A stretch of 64,000 nt of DNA, taken from NCBI GenBank assembly GCA_958295665.1, contig OY282558.1:181452015-181516014 (forward strand), given 5' to 3'. Under the pieces are notes generated by a model. That model did not search any database. It had not been told where the DNA came from and was given only the letters and a program-made list of their open reading frames with translations. This document shows positions 56,232 to 64,000 of the stretch, one piece after another (the first letter of the stretch is position 1; the number at the start of each line of letters is the position of its first letter). Both the position numbers and the translations under genes were made by a program. Source of the stretch: Tipula vernalis (Eukaryota > Arthropoda > Insecta > Diptera > Tipulidae).

Positions 56232-56692
56232 TATGTAAAAATATCAATAATCCGTTTCTTGTTTGATTTATTTTTTAATATATTTTTCCTCTTTTTCACT
56301 CTATCACGAGCAACTTTCAACTGTTTACAACGGCTTCTCAAACAGCCTTTTATTGAATTTTTAGCTCCTGTACCAGACATTTGTTTAATTTTTTCTGCTG
56401 CTTTATCTCGTAGTTTATCAACCACTTGTATTGATCTATCACGAAGTATTTCATTAATCGGCTTTTGCGTTTGAAGAATGTCTGAACCAACCTGAAGCGC
56501 TTCACTTTTTAAGCCCTGAAGGGCTGATGTTAATATTGGTTTCAAGTATCGAAATATTCCTGCGAAAAATCCTCCTAATCCTCTTCCCTTTTGATATACT
56601 CTTTGAGATCGTAATAATGGACCAAAATCTTCATTGTTATACCCACCACCACCTGATTGGTTAGCATAGTACTTTGCGTAATAGTTATCCAT
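56231..56692 (-). CDS. small basic Gly-rich virion-type protein (153 aa)
   Basis: N-terminal Gly-rich region (NQSGGGGYNNEDFG), then KGRGLGGFFAGIFRYLKP, a predicted amphipathic/hydrophobic helix, then a strongly basic C-terminus (RVKKRKNILKNKSNKKR). The layout resembles small minor-capsid or core proteins of adenoviruses and other Polintons (comparison by layout only). TATATAAAG on the minus strand near 56722-56730 lies about 35 bp before the ATG. Its stop overlaps the major capsid start. Confidence 0.7.
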   Translation of the reverse strand: MDNYYAKYYANQSGGGGYNNEDFGPLLRSQRVYQKGRGLGGFFAGIFRYLKPILTSALQGLKSEALQVGSDILQTQKPINEILRDRSIQVVDKLRDKAAEKIKQMSGTGAKNSIKGCLRSRCKQLKVARDRVKKRKNILKNKSNKKRIIDIFT

Positions 56693-56721
56693 TTGTAATT
56701 AATGTAATCTGTAAGATACCT

Positions 56722-56730
56722 CTTTATATA
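56722..56730 (-). promoter_or_regulatory. TATA box before the 153-residue gene and major capsid gene
   Basis: TATATAAAG on the minus strand, 31-38 bp before the ATG at 56692. The only good TATA for the capsid pair. Confidence 0.5.
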
Positions 56731-57593
56731 CCTTTACGAAAGTGAAGTACTAGGTAGGTCATAAATAGTCCATCATTAAAATTGATTTGTTCTCCAGTTT
56801 CATCAGTTATTAAAATACTGATCTCTGATATATTATACTTTTCAATGGGACAATATTGAACATTATCTATTTGATACGATCGAGGTATGCTTCTATCAGC
56901 GTCTGTTCCTAGAGGATGCATATACAAACATGGTACAGATGCATCTCCGATAGTTCTCGGTTTGATTATATTACAATAAAAACATATGTAAAATGGAATT
57001 GGGTTGATATTTGTATTCACATCAATATAACTATCTTTAACATTTTTTATTTTAGCTTCAATCTGTTTTGTTGGTTTGAAATTTTTAATTTCCTTTTTTA
57101 AAGATTCTTTAAACTCTGGCCATCGCGTTATTCTAATTTGAGAAAATATTACATCAAAAAATTCCTCAAGTGTGTACTCTTGATTACATTTTATTAAGGG
57201 ATAAACATCTTTTAACACTGGTAGCTGAATATATGGTTCATTCTTGTTATAATTGAATTTAACTAATTCAGCTGATGAGTTATATCGATCAAAGAAATTA
57301 GGTTCTTCAATTTTTTGATAAAATTTAGAGGTAGTTGCATTTAAAAATATTATTAATTCTATGTCTAAAGGAAGTATTTGTTCTGATGTCGATTTAATTG
57401 TAATTTTTGTTTCATCACTTATAGAAGTATGAGCGACGTTAGTTAGACCAACATACCATTTCTCATTAGAATCCAAATTTATAGTGTTTGGGAGTTTAAC
57501 CGTGAACCTCGATAATGAATTTTTTGGGTAATATTTCAAAGAACTGTTACTTAAAAGAGTTACGTATGTGAAATTATCCATCACTGTTCTCAT
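56724..57593 (-). CDS. Polinton minor capsid protein (PX, penton-like)
   Basis: 289 residues. The N-terminal block FTYVTLLSNSSLKYYPKNSL followed by KWYVGLTNVAHTSI is the signature of PX, the single jelly-roll minor capsid (penton) protein of Polintons. A second ATG four codons in (MDNFTYVTLLS, 57581) is an equally good start. TATATAAAGG at about 57636-57645 lies 45-60 bp upstream. The open frame is full length. Confidence 0.85.
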   Translation of the reverse strand: MRTVMDNFTYVTLLSNSSLKYYPKNSLSRFTVKLPNTINLDSNEKWYVGLTNVAHTSISDETKITIKSTSEQILPLDIELIIFLNATTSKFYQKIEEPNFFDRYNSSAELVKFNYNKNEPYIQLPVLKDVYPLIKCNQEYTLEEFFDVIFSQIRITRWPEFKESLKKEIKNFKPTKQIEAKIKNVKDSYIDVNTNINPIPFYICFYCNIIKPRTIGDASVPCLYMHPLGTDADRSIPRSYQIDNVQYCPIEKYNISEISILITDETGEQINFNDGLFMTYLVLHFRKGI

Positions 57594-57663
57594 TAATAAC
57601 TATTAAATTAATAAATTAAAACACCGATTTTATCCTTTATATAACTTTTTATTTTTAAAATTT

Positions 57664-58455
57664 TTATTTAATTCTTGACCAAGGTTGATTTCGTAAGCGT
57701 TCTTGTTCACTACGTTTTATTGTTTGAACTGTTAACGGACGATCACTTCTCCTCTGAGGTAGGTCTGAAGTTGTTTGTAGTGATCCTGGTTTTGGAGCCT
57801 GAAAAACACCTTTTTGTTTTTTAAAAATATGTTTTTTTGTTGGAACAGAGATTGTTGTTCCGTCCTTCATTTCAAATGTTCTGTACATATTAGAATGTGA
57901 AGAAATTCTTTCGCGTAAAATTTCTTTTGGATTAATAAACTCATCAGAAACAATACTATCATTATCATCATCATCATCATCATCATCATCATCTTTATCA
58001 TCGAATACATCGCTGTTATTTTCAAATGTTTCTTCTGCATCTAATTGTGTAAACACTGGCTTAGGTTTTTCATCAGCATCTGTGTACTCCTCTTTTGCTT
58101 TAGGTATATCAGCTTGTGTATATTTATCAGAACCTTTTGATGATGCATCTGTATTTGTATCTTTGTTTTTAGAAATAATTCTTTTAGTTTGAACTCCCAC
58201 TTCATGAACATGACGTATTGCTGGTTGATACAAATTAAATTTATCTTTATACGCATTTTTTCTTTTCATTGATGAATATGTTAATAAGTTCTGTCTATAT
58301 AGATGCCACTTATTCAAATCAGTTAGTTTGTTGTTACGTAGAATTGATTTCATATTTTTATCTAATTCCGATAGTTTACTATCATCAATTAAAATTTTTT
58401 TAATTTTTTCGAAAATTTCTGGTTGTATAACAATCATCCGTTGTAAATTACTCAT
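57664..58455 (-). CDS. Polinton acidic/charged protein, function unknown (263 aa)
   Basis: N-terminal helical region (MSNLQRMIVIQPEIFEKIKK, LSELDKNMKSILRNNKL, KWHLYRQNLL), then a low-complexity region with an aspartate run of about ten residues encoded by a (CAT/ATC)n tract, and a basic proline-containing tail. The N-terminal pattern recurs in other Polintons as I recall it; no function is assigned. The ATG overlaps the upstream gene's stop in ATGA, suggesting coupled translation. Confidence 0.65.
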   Translation of the reverse strand: MSNLQRMIVIQPEIFEKIKKILIDDSKLSELDKNMKSILRNNKLTDLNKWHLYRQNLLTYSSMKRKNAYKDKFNLYQPAIRHVHEVGVQTKRIISKNKDTNTDASSKGSDKYTQADIPKAKEEYTDADEKPKPVFTQLDAEETFENNSDVFDDKDDDDDDDDDDNDSIVSDEFINPKEILRERISSHSNMYRTFEMKDGTTISVPTKKHIFKKQKGVFQAPKPGSLQTTSDLPQRRSDRPLTVQTIKRSEQERLRNQPWSRIK

Positions 58456-58784
58456 GATGTCTGATTAATTATTTGGCCTATCAACCCTGATAAAATAGTG
58501 CTGATTAAAACGGGTAAGAATCCACCTTTTTGTACAAGAATTTTACGCTTTGAAGAGAGACACAGTTTTGAACAAGCCAAGTCGCGAAGTTCTCTTTTAT
58601 ACTTTTTTAATTTTGTTTTACACTGTTTAGAAATTCTGTTGTTTCCATTTAATGTGTTGAGTGATATTTCACATAAAGTTTTTATAACTTCAGGGGTGCA
58701 GACTTTAAGTAGCGCTTTTCTTGTTTTTGAGTTACACTTTTTTAGCACATGTAGAATATGTTTGTTTGCCTTCAATCGTTTCAT
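58452..58784 (-). CDS. small basic protein with hydrophobic C-terminus (110 aa)
   Basis: Highly basic (Lys/Arg-rich) N-terminal two thirds, ending QKGGFLPVLISTILSGLIG, a hydrophobic helix. This resembles small core or membrane-active virion peptides encoded by other Polintons (layout only). Its start lies inside the 3' end of the ATPase gene (53-bp overlap) and its stop overlaps the next ATG in ATGA, so it is embedded in a three-gene overlapping chain. Confidence 0.65.
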   Translation of the reverse strand: MKRLKANKHILHVLKKCNSKTRKALLKVCTPEVIKTLCEISLNTLNGNNRISKQCKTKLKKYKRELRDLACSKLCLSSKRKILVQKGGFLPVLISTILSGLIGQIINQTS

Positions 58785-59427
58785 TTTTTATACACACTTT
58801 TTTATTTTCGAATAAAATTGATGGACAATAGCATGTGAAATAGCCTTTTTTTAAGATATCGGTACGGAAACGAAATAAATCATTAACTGATTGTGTTAAA
58901 TCAAATAGTAAATAACCATGAGGTCTCGAAGTAGCTTCATTATATACCCTCATAAGTTCCGCTGTGTTTTCAGGGTATATTTGTCTGGCTAGAGAACAAA
59001 TCTGAGATCTGTCTCGTGGATTTTTAAAAACTACAAGATATTTACAATTTAAAGAAATATCTCGACAATATTTTGCCTGATGAAACACATTCTGAGTTAC
59101 TAAAATAATAGATAAATTATTATGATGTGAACCTTTGGTAAAAAGTTCACAAATATTTTTATTATACGCTTCTGTCATTAGATCATCTAATATTATGATA
59201 CTTCCGTCTTCGCAATTCTCAAAAGTATCTGGGATATTTTTTATAATTTCTATTTCATTTGTTTCATAGATATCTTGTGGTATCGCTTTTGAGTTTCCAT
59301 TACACCACACAATTTTATTAAATTTTTTACCATCATTTAAATGTTTTAATAAATTTAAAACGAAAGTTGTTTTTCCACACCCTGAGGGTCCCGCAACCAT
59401 CATTGTAAACGGTTTAACCATATACAT
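58732..59427 (-). CDS. Polinton DNA-packaging ATPase (FtsK/HerA-type)
   Basis: 231 residues. Walker A AGPSGCGKTT at 12-21; Walker B SIIILDDLM with D81/D82; a conserved ILVTQNVFHQ block near 110-120. This is the A32-like packaging ATPase that drives genome entry into capsids in this virus group. TATAAAAGGG on the minus strand at about 59459-59468 lies about 35 bp upstream. First gene of the leftward block, next to the right terminal repeat. Confidence 0.95.
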   Translation of the reverse strand: MYMVKPFTMMVAGPSGCGKTTFVLNLLKHLNDGKKFNKIVWCNGNSKAIPQDIYETNEIEIIKNIPDTFENCEDGSIIILDDLMTEAYNKNICELFTKGSHHNNLSIILVTQNVFHQAKYCRDISLNCKYLVVFKNPRDRSQICSLARQIYPENTAELMRVYNEATSRPHGYLLFDLTQSVNDLFRFRTDILKKGYFTCYCPSILFENKKVCIKNETIEGKQTYSTCAKKV

Positions 59428-59458
59428 TATTCTAATGTATCATACAATAAATGCGTAC

Positions 59459-59468
59459 CCTTTTATAA
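59459..59468 (-). promoter_or_regulatory. TATA box of the packaging ATPase gene
   Basis: TATAAAAGGG, minus strand, 32-41 bp before the ATG. Likely serves the overlapping ATPase/110-residue/263-residue chain. Confidence 0.5.
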
Positions 59469-59576
59469 CTTCTAAATAGAATGATTTTTTTTTCACGAAA
59501 TGCAGATGTAATATAACAGGTTGATAACTATACAAATACACTTCAATTCAAATATTTTCTCTTACATATACAGAAT

Positions 59577-60164
59577 TTCATTATGTACATTACAGCAAAT
59601 TTTACGCCAAGGTTAAATTATAAAATATTATTATAACTATGCAGTTATGCATTCTCCGGAAATGTCAAGGTTGAATTAAAAAAAAAAAATATTATTATAA
59701 CTTTACACTATCTAATTTCAATTAATAAAAAATTATTATCGTATACAAAATATTTTTAAAGCGTGTAGAGTTTGTAATCGACATTTAGGGGTATTATTAT
59801 ATTATTGTAATTTTTTTATTTCGCTGAACATGCGGAATTTTTTTTTTAAACCATAAATAGTTGATGAATTACAATCTCGCTCGTAGTATGATGGTTAAGA
59901 CAGTTTCTTACCATGCAAAAGTCTCGAGTTCGATTCTCGTCGATGACCAAGAATTTTTCTTGTTGAATTTATACATGTTTTATCATTATTAAAGAGTTTA
60001 GTTACTTTGATTGCACTGTACAGAGATTTAGTTACTGTGGTTGCACTGTGTAGTATGCATATAAAAAAAATACGTAAACGTTTATGTTGTTGTAATTTAC
60101 ATGTAAAAAATGTTTGGTGTAAAATCTTTTTCGGCTGGCCCAGGACAATCCACTTTACACTACT
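59577..60164 (-). repeat. right terminal inverted repeat of the Polinton
   Basis: Inverted counterpart of 45904-46488, 588 bp. Contains the second tRNA-like sequence. Confidence 0.9.
59877..59949 (+). tRNA. tRNA-like sequence in the right terminal repeat
   Basis: Same sequence as at 46118-46190, also pointing outward. Followed by AGAATTTTTC, a potential Pol III terminator, at 59950-59959. Confidence 0.45.
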
Positions 60165-60170
60165 AGTGGG

Positions 60171-60330
60171 TAATAAGTAAAGAAGTAACATCATATCCCA
60201 CAGTACCTTCTATGAAATCTGACAATCGTTTCACTAACTCTGATTTTCTTTTAAAATCAAATGGTAAATTATGCTTCTTCAAAATCGTTTGTATTTGTTT
60301 AGCCGTTAGTACCTTTAAGGAATCATCCAT
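60171..60330 (-). pseudogene. gag N-terminal fragment with SAP-like motif, severed by the Polinton
   Basis: Minus-strand ATG at 60330 opens a frame with LTAKQIQTILKKHNLPFDF and KSELVKRLSDF, which fits a SAP-type DNA-binding helix-turn-helix found at the start of some gypsy Gag proteins. The frame runs into the Polinton target duplication at 60170. The rest of gag lies 14 kb away at 45545. Confidence 0.55.
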
Positions 60331-60698
60331 ACAAAATAAATTCGTATTCTGATTTCACTTTACCTTATCAAAAATGTTGCGTTCTTTTCCTTTTCTATTC
60401 AATAGCTTAAGTAAGCGTGGCTGTACAGAACTTAACCTCACTTTTCTTTATAAAGATACTTGGCTTTACTTTTCAAAACTTATCTTTTCGAACTTCACAA
60501 ATATGCACTTCACTTTTCCACAATTGGACTTTTCATTGAATAAATGTTTATTTCTAAACCCATCCACTATTAACATGTGATTATAACGCCAGGTCAAACC
60601 TTCGGAACAAATAACTACACTTCCTAAAAAAAATGAATTTAACCAATAAAAATTATTAATTTTTTATTTTTTAAATCGTTTAGGTTGAGCCCCCAAAT
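60331..60698 (-). other. untranslated leader of the split gypsy element
   Basis: Lies between the primer-binding site and the gag ATG; no ORF of interest. Confidence 0.5.
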
Positions 60699-60911
60699 TG
60701 TCGGATCGCTATACTTGGTTTTGTTATATTCAAACTGATCACAATAAAAACACGTTTATACCGAAAATAATCTCTTTATTTTTAATTCTTCTCACTTCAA
60801 CGTTTTTCTTTCGACTCCCTTTTGTTCTCCTTTTTATATGGCATCTGTTTTTCGCAGTGGCGGCGTAATTTAGTATGGGTTAAATGCGACAGTGGCATTA
60901 CTTACCCCACA
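60699..60911 (-). repeat. 5' LTR of the split gypsy element
   Basis: Same 213-bp sequence, ending CCGACA on the minus strand, then ATT and the primer-binding site TGGGGGCTCAACC. Confidence 0.9.
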
Positions 60912-61393
60912 TGTATATCTATCAATTCACAAATTTTATCAACATGCACTTTAAAAACATCTTTACATTTATCATAAAACCAACATATATTGTTCGAATT
61001 GTTTATTAAATCAAAGGCCGTTTTCTTTAAGCCCACACATTTGTAGTGTGCCACATTTCGGCACAAACCTCCATGTTGCGGGATTTGCCGGATCTTTTCT
61101 TTGTAATAAATATTCGCCGAAATATTAAACACCTTTGTTTGTTTTATTTTAATCACTTTATTAAATTTTATTTACTGATTTCTTATTTTACAAAAAACAG
61201 CATTTCTTGCTGATGTGAACTGCACTGTGTAGAAGACCAACGAAGACTAACAATAAAAAAAATGAAAAATGAACGTCGTTGTTCATGGGTAGATTTTTCC
61301 ACTCTACCTATACACTGAACTGTAATCATCATATCAGCAGATGAATGTTTACACTGTACCTTCCAGTTATTTTAGTCAGCAAAACGACTTAAC
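60912..61393. pseudogene. older element fragment with PHD-like remnant, plus BEL LTR region
   Basis: 60902-61156 on the minus strand has AHYKCVGLKKTAFDLIN and ICWFYDKC, resembling a PHD-like zinc finger found in some retrotransposon proteins, with an expected Cys pair missing. It is cut by the gypsy insertion at 60911. Sequence from about 61190 up to 61393 is the 3' LTR of the BEL element; its outer end is not determined. Confidence 0.35.
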
Positions 61394-61394
61394 A
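61190..61394 (-). repeat. 3' LTR of the BEL/Pao element (outer end approximate)
   Basis: On the minus strand AAGGTGGCCGGAA, a typical BEL polypurine tract, is followed by TGTTAAGTCG at 61394, the LTR start. The other LTR is outside the window. Confidence 0.5.
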
Positions 61395-61685
61395 TTCCGG
61401 CCACCTTGAAATAGTTAATTTCAAAATAGCCCCACACAGGTGCAATTCTCATCAACAAAATAACGGTTGCAAACGCAACATTAATCATTATTAAGTTCAA
61501 ATACAATAGATGACAAATTGATGCCAAAAAAAAACAAAAAAATGCATATCGTGTTGTGTCCTTTCACAATTTTTGATAATATGGAAAATAAATTAACAAT
61601 TTCAATAGTAACGATACTAACTTTTAATTTAAATGTGATCCGATGGTAGGCAATAACCATTATCTTGACAATACTAATTTTATAT
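61395..61685 (-). other. untranslated 3' part of the BEL element
   Basis: Between the pol stop and the polypurine tract. The small open frame here is a shadow. Confidence 0.5.
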
Positions 61686-64000
61686 TTAATCAAAACCCCG
61701 AAAACCTTCAGACTCCTCGATGCTCCGGTCAATCTCGGTGGAATCCGTTTCCACTGGTAGCATGCAAATCCTAGAAATGGCTCGTTTAAATTCGCCCACA
61801 ATGGTTTGGACCGTAACGACTCGCACAAAACCGTCGGATCCGGGATGAATCTTCACAACACGTCCCATAATCCACTTCATGGGTGGGAGACTGTCATCCT
61901 TTAGTAGGACCAGAGAACCAATTTCTACATTTGATTTAGGGTCTATCCATTTATGCCGATGTTGTAATTCGGACAGATATTCCAATGACCAGCGTTTCCA
62001 AAACTGTTGTAAAGCATACTGAATACGTTGATATCTGGATAATCGGTTAAAATTCAAGTGAGACAGAGAAGGTTCAGGAATTGCGTTTATGGGTCTTCCA
62101 ATAAGGAAATGACCAGGTGTGAGGACAGATATGTCCGACGGGTCATTGGACATTGAAGAAAGTGGTCGTGAGTTGAGACAGGCCTCGACTTGAGTCACAA
62201 AGGTATTCAATTCTTCGAATGTGCACCTGAATGAATTCATTACTCTTTGTAAATGGTACTTTGCACTCTTAATCGCCGCCTCCCACAGACCACCAAAATG
62301 AGGAGAACGGGGTAGTATAGTTTGCCAGTTTATACCTTCTTCACCACAATATTTTAAAATTTCATGCTTATGAGCAGCAGATTCGAACAGTGATTTCCAT
62401 TCTCTCAACTCATTTTGAGCCCCAACAAAATTAGTGGCATTGTCACTATACAAATTAGCACAACGCCCTCTTCGAGAAGTGAATCGCCTGAGTGCTGCCA
62501 AAAATCCCTGGGTGGATAAATCACTGACCACTTCCAAATGAGTGGCTTTAGTTGTGAAGCAGATGAAAATTGCGATATAACCTTTAGTGACTACATTTGA
62601 TCGAATTGGTTGACGGAGACTAAAAGGACCACAAAAATCAACTCCCACGTGTTCGAATGGGCGAGACGGTTGAACACGATTCGCAGGTAATTGACCCATG
62701 ATCTGGTTTACTGACCGTGGTTTTATTTTAAAGCACACTATACACTTATGTACAACATTCTTGCATACCTGCTTTCCACCAATGACCCAATATCGTTGTC
62801 TCAAAAAACAAAGTAACGCCTGTGGACCGGCATGCAAATTTCGAACATGTTCCTTTCGTACTAACAGATTGGTGAAATTATGATTTGCTGGCAAGAGCAT
62901 TTGATGCCTTTGATCAAATGAAAGTAAGGAATTTTCTAACCGGCCACCAACACGTAACAAACCTGTATCGTCAATAAACGGACTAAGTTTGGAAATGGCG
63001 CTTTGTTTCTTGACCAATTGATTTGATTCAAGCTGGATGATTTCGACTCCGAACGCCTCTACTTGGACAGAACGGATTAATCTCTTGAGTGCATTATCGA
63101 TTTCTTCGAAAGACAATTCATTGACTTTTCGACCATCAACAGTTTTAGCTCTTAGGTTGTGACCAAACCGGAGACACAGTGCAGAAATTCGAACTAACTT
63201 GTTGAAATCCGAGAACCGTTCTATTAGATCATTTGATCTTTTTTGAACTCCCAATAAAACAGTTGTCTTCCTGTATTCGGTATCATGAATATCAGAGAAA
63301 CCAACTTTAGGAATCTCCCTAGATTCGTCTTTTTCCATTAAGAATGGAGGACCTCTCCACCATAGATCACAATCACCTAATTCACACGGCGTTAACCCGC
63401 GTGACACCAAATCAGCTGGATTTAATTCAGAATTTATATGCGCCCACAATTCAGGAGGAGCAATATCCTGTATTTGTGAAACTCTATTCGCAACAAAAGT
63501 GGCATATTTTGCTGGAGATGAGTTTATTCGGAATAATGTGACCTCAGAATCAGTATATAATTTAACTTTGTCAAATTTAATTTGTATGGACTGTTGAACT
63601 TTCTCGTATAGTTGGGCCAGTAGAAGTGAGGCACATAACTCAAGACGGGGTATTGTTTGTATCTTGAGTGGTGCCACTCTGGATTTGGAGCAAAGCAATT
63701 GACAATGGTATCGGCCATTCAAATCCAACGTTCGGATATACATACAGCATCCATATCCAGCCTCAGATGCATCTCCGAATCCATGGAGTTCTATACGACT
63801 AAATGCACTCGGGCCTATACACCTGGGCACCTCAATACTTAATAACAAATGAATTTGTTCTGAGTATGCAATCCATTCAGACTGATAGGGTTCAGGTAGA
63901 ATATCATCCCAACCAAGATTTGGAATATTCCACAACCTTCGTAAAAACAATTTAGCCCTGAAGATTACAGGAGCACAAAGGCCTAGCGGATCAAATATCT
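61686..64000 (-). CDS. BEL/Pao pol polyprotein, C-terminal part (RNase H and integrase)
   Basis: The frame is open for all 2.3 kb and continues past the window edge; the first visible codons (FDPLGLCAPV) are the typical BEL block after RT, so no start is present here. RNase H carries HGFGDASEAGYGCCMYIR and LYTDSEVTLF. Integrase has a zinc region ending CIVCFKIKP, first Asp HVGVDFCGPF, second Asp LYSDNATNFVG and Glu in SPHFGGLWEAAIKSAK. The C-terminal domain (SLVLLKDDSLPPMKWIMGRV) is the one usual in BEL pol. No stops, so this copy could be recent; RT, protease and gag lie beyond 64000. Confidence 0.95.
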   Translation of the reverse strand, partial: IFDPLGLCAPVIFRAKLFLRRLWNIPNLGWDDILPEPYQSEWIAYSEQIHLLLSIEVPRCIGPSAFSRIELHGFGDASEAGYGCCMYIRTLDLNGRYHCQLLCSKSRVAPLKIQTIPRLELCASLLLAQLYEKVQQSIQIKFDKVKLYTDSEVTLFRINSSPAKYATFVANRVSQIQDIAPPELWAHINSELNPADLVSRGLTPCELGDCDLWWRGPPFLMEKDESREIPKVGFSDIHDTEYRKTTVLLGVQKRSNDLIERFSDFNKLVRISALCLRFGHNLRAKTVDGRKVNELSFEEIDNALKRLIRSVQVEAFGVEIIQLESNQLVKKQSAISKLSPFIDDTGLLRVGGRLENSLLSFDQRHQMLLPANHNFTNLLVRKEHVRNLHAGPQALLCFLRQRYWVIGGKQVCKNVVHKCIVCFKIKPRSVNQIMGQLPANRVQPSRPFEHVGVDFCGPFSLRQPIRSNVVTKGYIAIFICFTTKATHLEVVSDLSTQGFLAALRRFTSRRGRCANLYSDNATNFVGAQNELREWKSLFESAAHKHEILKYCGEEGINWQTILPRSPHFGGLWEAAIKSAKYHLQRVMNSFRCTFEELNTFVTQVEACLNSRPLSSMSNDPSDISVLTPGHFLIGRPINAIPEPSLSHLNFNRLSRYQRIQYALQQFWKRWSLEYLSELQHRHKWIDPKSNVEIGSLVLLKDDSLPPMKWIMGRVVKIHPGSDGFVRVVTVQTIVGEFKRAISRICMLPVETDSTEIDRSIEESEGFRGFD

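Larger units (their letters stand above)
45904..60164. mobile_element. complete Polinton/Maverick, 14,261 bp
   Basis: Ends begin AGTAGTGTAAAGTGG on both sides in inverted orientation. AGTGGG directly abuts both ends (45898-45903 and 60165-60170), the 6-bp target duplication typical of Polintons. Terminal inverted repeats are about 585 bp. It encodes the full Polinton core set (polymerase, integrase, packaging ATPase, protease, major and minor capsid proteins), all with open frames. An element with this set could in principle form virions, as proposed for Polintons generally; the sequence only shows coding potential. Confidence 0.95.
41456..60911 (-). mobile_element. Ty3/gypsy LTR retrotransposon split by a Polinton
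   Basis: LTRs of 213 bp at 41456-41668 and 60699-60911 differ at only a few positions. TGTA stands immediately outside both ends (41452-41455 and 60912-60915), a 4-bp target duplication as expected for gypsy. The primer-binding site is TGGGGGCTCAACC just inside the right LTR. Without the Polinton and its duplicated 6 bp the element is about 5.19 kb. Read on the minus strand: leader, gag, protease, RT, RNase H, integrase. Confidence 0.9.

Overview
The window is AT-rich insect nuclear DNA, most likely from a higher fly. Three things point there: short GT-AG introns, a TsetseEP-like secreted protein gene (a mainly dipteran family), and very heavy loading with LTR retrotransposons and DNA transposons. 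Three layers are present: a host gene, a smaller host gene nested inside it, and several generations of mobile elements, some inserted inside others.

Host genes. A large plus-strand gene occupies 6619-30722. Eight exons join in frame across consensus splice sites and encode the C-terminal ~1504 residues of a serine-rich, largely low-complexity protein that I cannot name; its 5' exons are not recognised. Intron 2 holds a two-exon minus-strand gene (7552-8341) with its own TATA box and signal peptide. Intron 3 is 17.7 kb long and consists largely of transposon remains: two decayed Ty3/gypsy elements (about 10.1-12.7 kb and 13.7-16.2 kb), a DNA transposon with long inverted ends (about 16.68-20.51 kb), further gypsy debris (21-22.2 kb), and a nearly full-length minus-strand gypsy element with both LTRs (22259-27048). 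Positions 1-6600 carry tandem repeats, a fold-back MITE-like element and a large hairpin.

Downstream of the host gene, 31.5-40.8 kb is a mosaic of gypsy pieces: three of one lineage (CsRn1-like) in facing orientations, and one plus-strand element of another lineage with a 3' LTR. A third diverged copy of the intronic DNA-transposon end lies at about 41.09-41.38 kb.

The centrepiece is a nest at 41456-60911. A minus-strand gypsy element (213-bp LTRs, 4-bp target duplication TGTA) was split in its gag leader by a complete Polinton/Maverick of 14,261 bp (45904-60164), with ~585-bp terminal inverted repeats and a 6-bp target duplication AGTGGG. All recognised Polinton genes look intact: protein-primed DNA polymerase B, chromodomain integrase, adenovirus-type cysteine protease, packaging ATPase, major capsid protein and minor capsid (penton-like) protein. 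It also carries several small virion-type proteins, unassigned proteins and a BIR-domain (IAP-like) protein. The polymerase reads rightward and almost everything else leftward, with very short spacers, two start/stop overlaps and a TATA box about 35-70 bp before most starts. Each terminal repeat carries an outward-facing tRNA-like sequence with A- and B-box-like motifs and a T5 run.

The right end holds the 3' half of a BEL/Pao retrotransposon on the minus strand (LTR from 61394; pol ORF 61686 to past the window edge). All calls come from reading the sequence; no database search was run.
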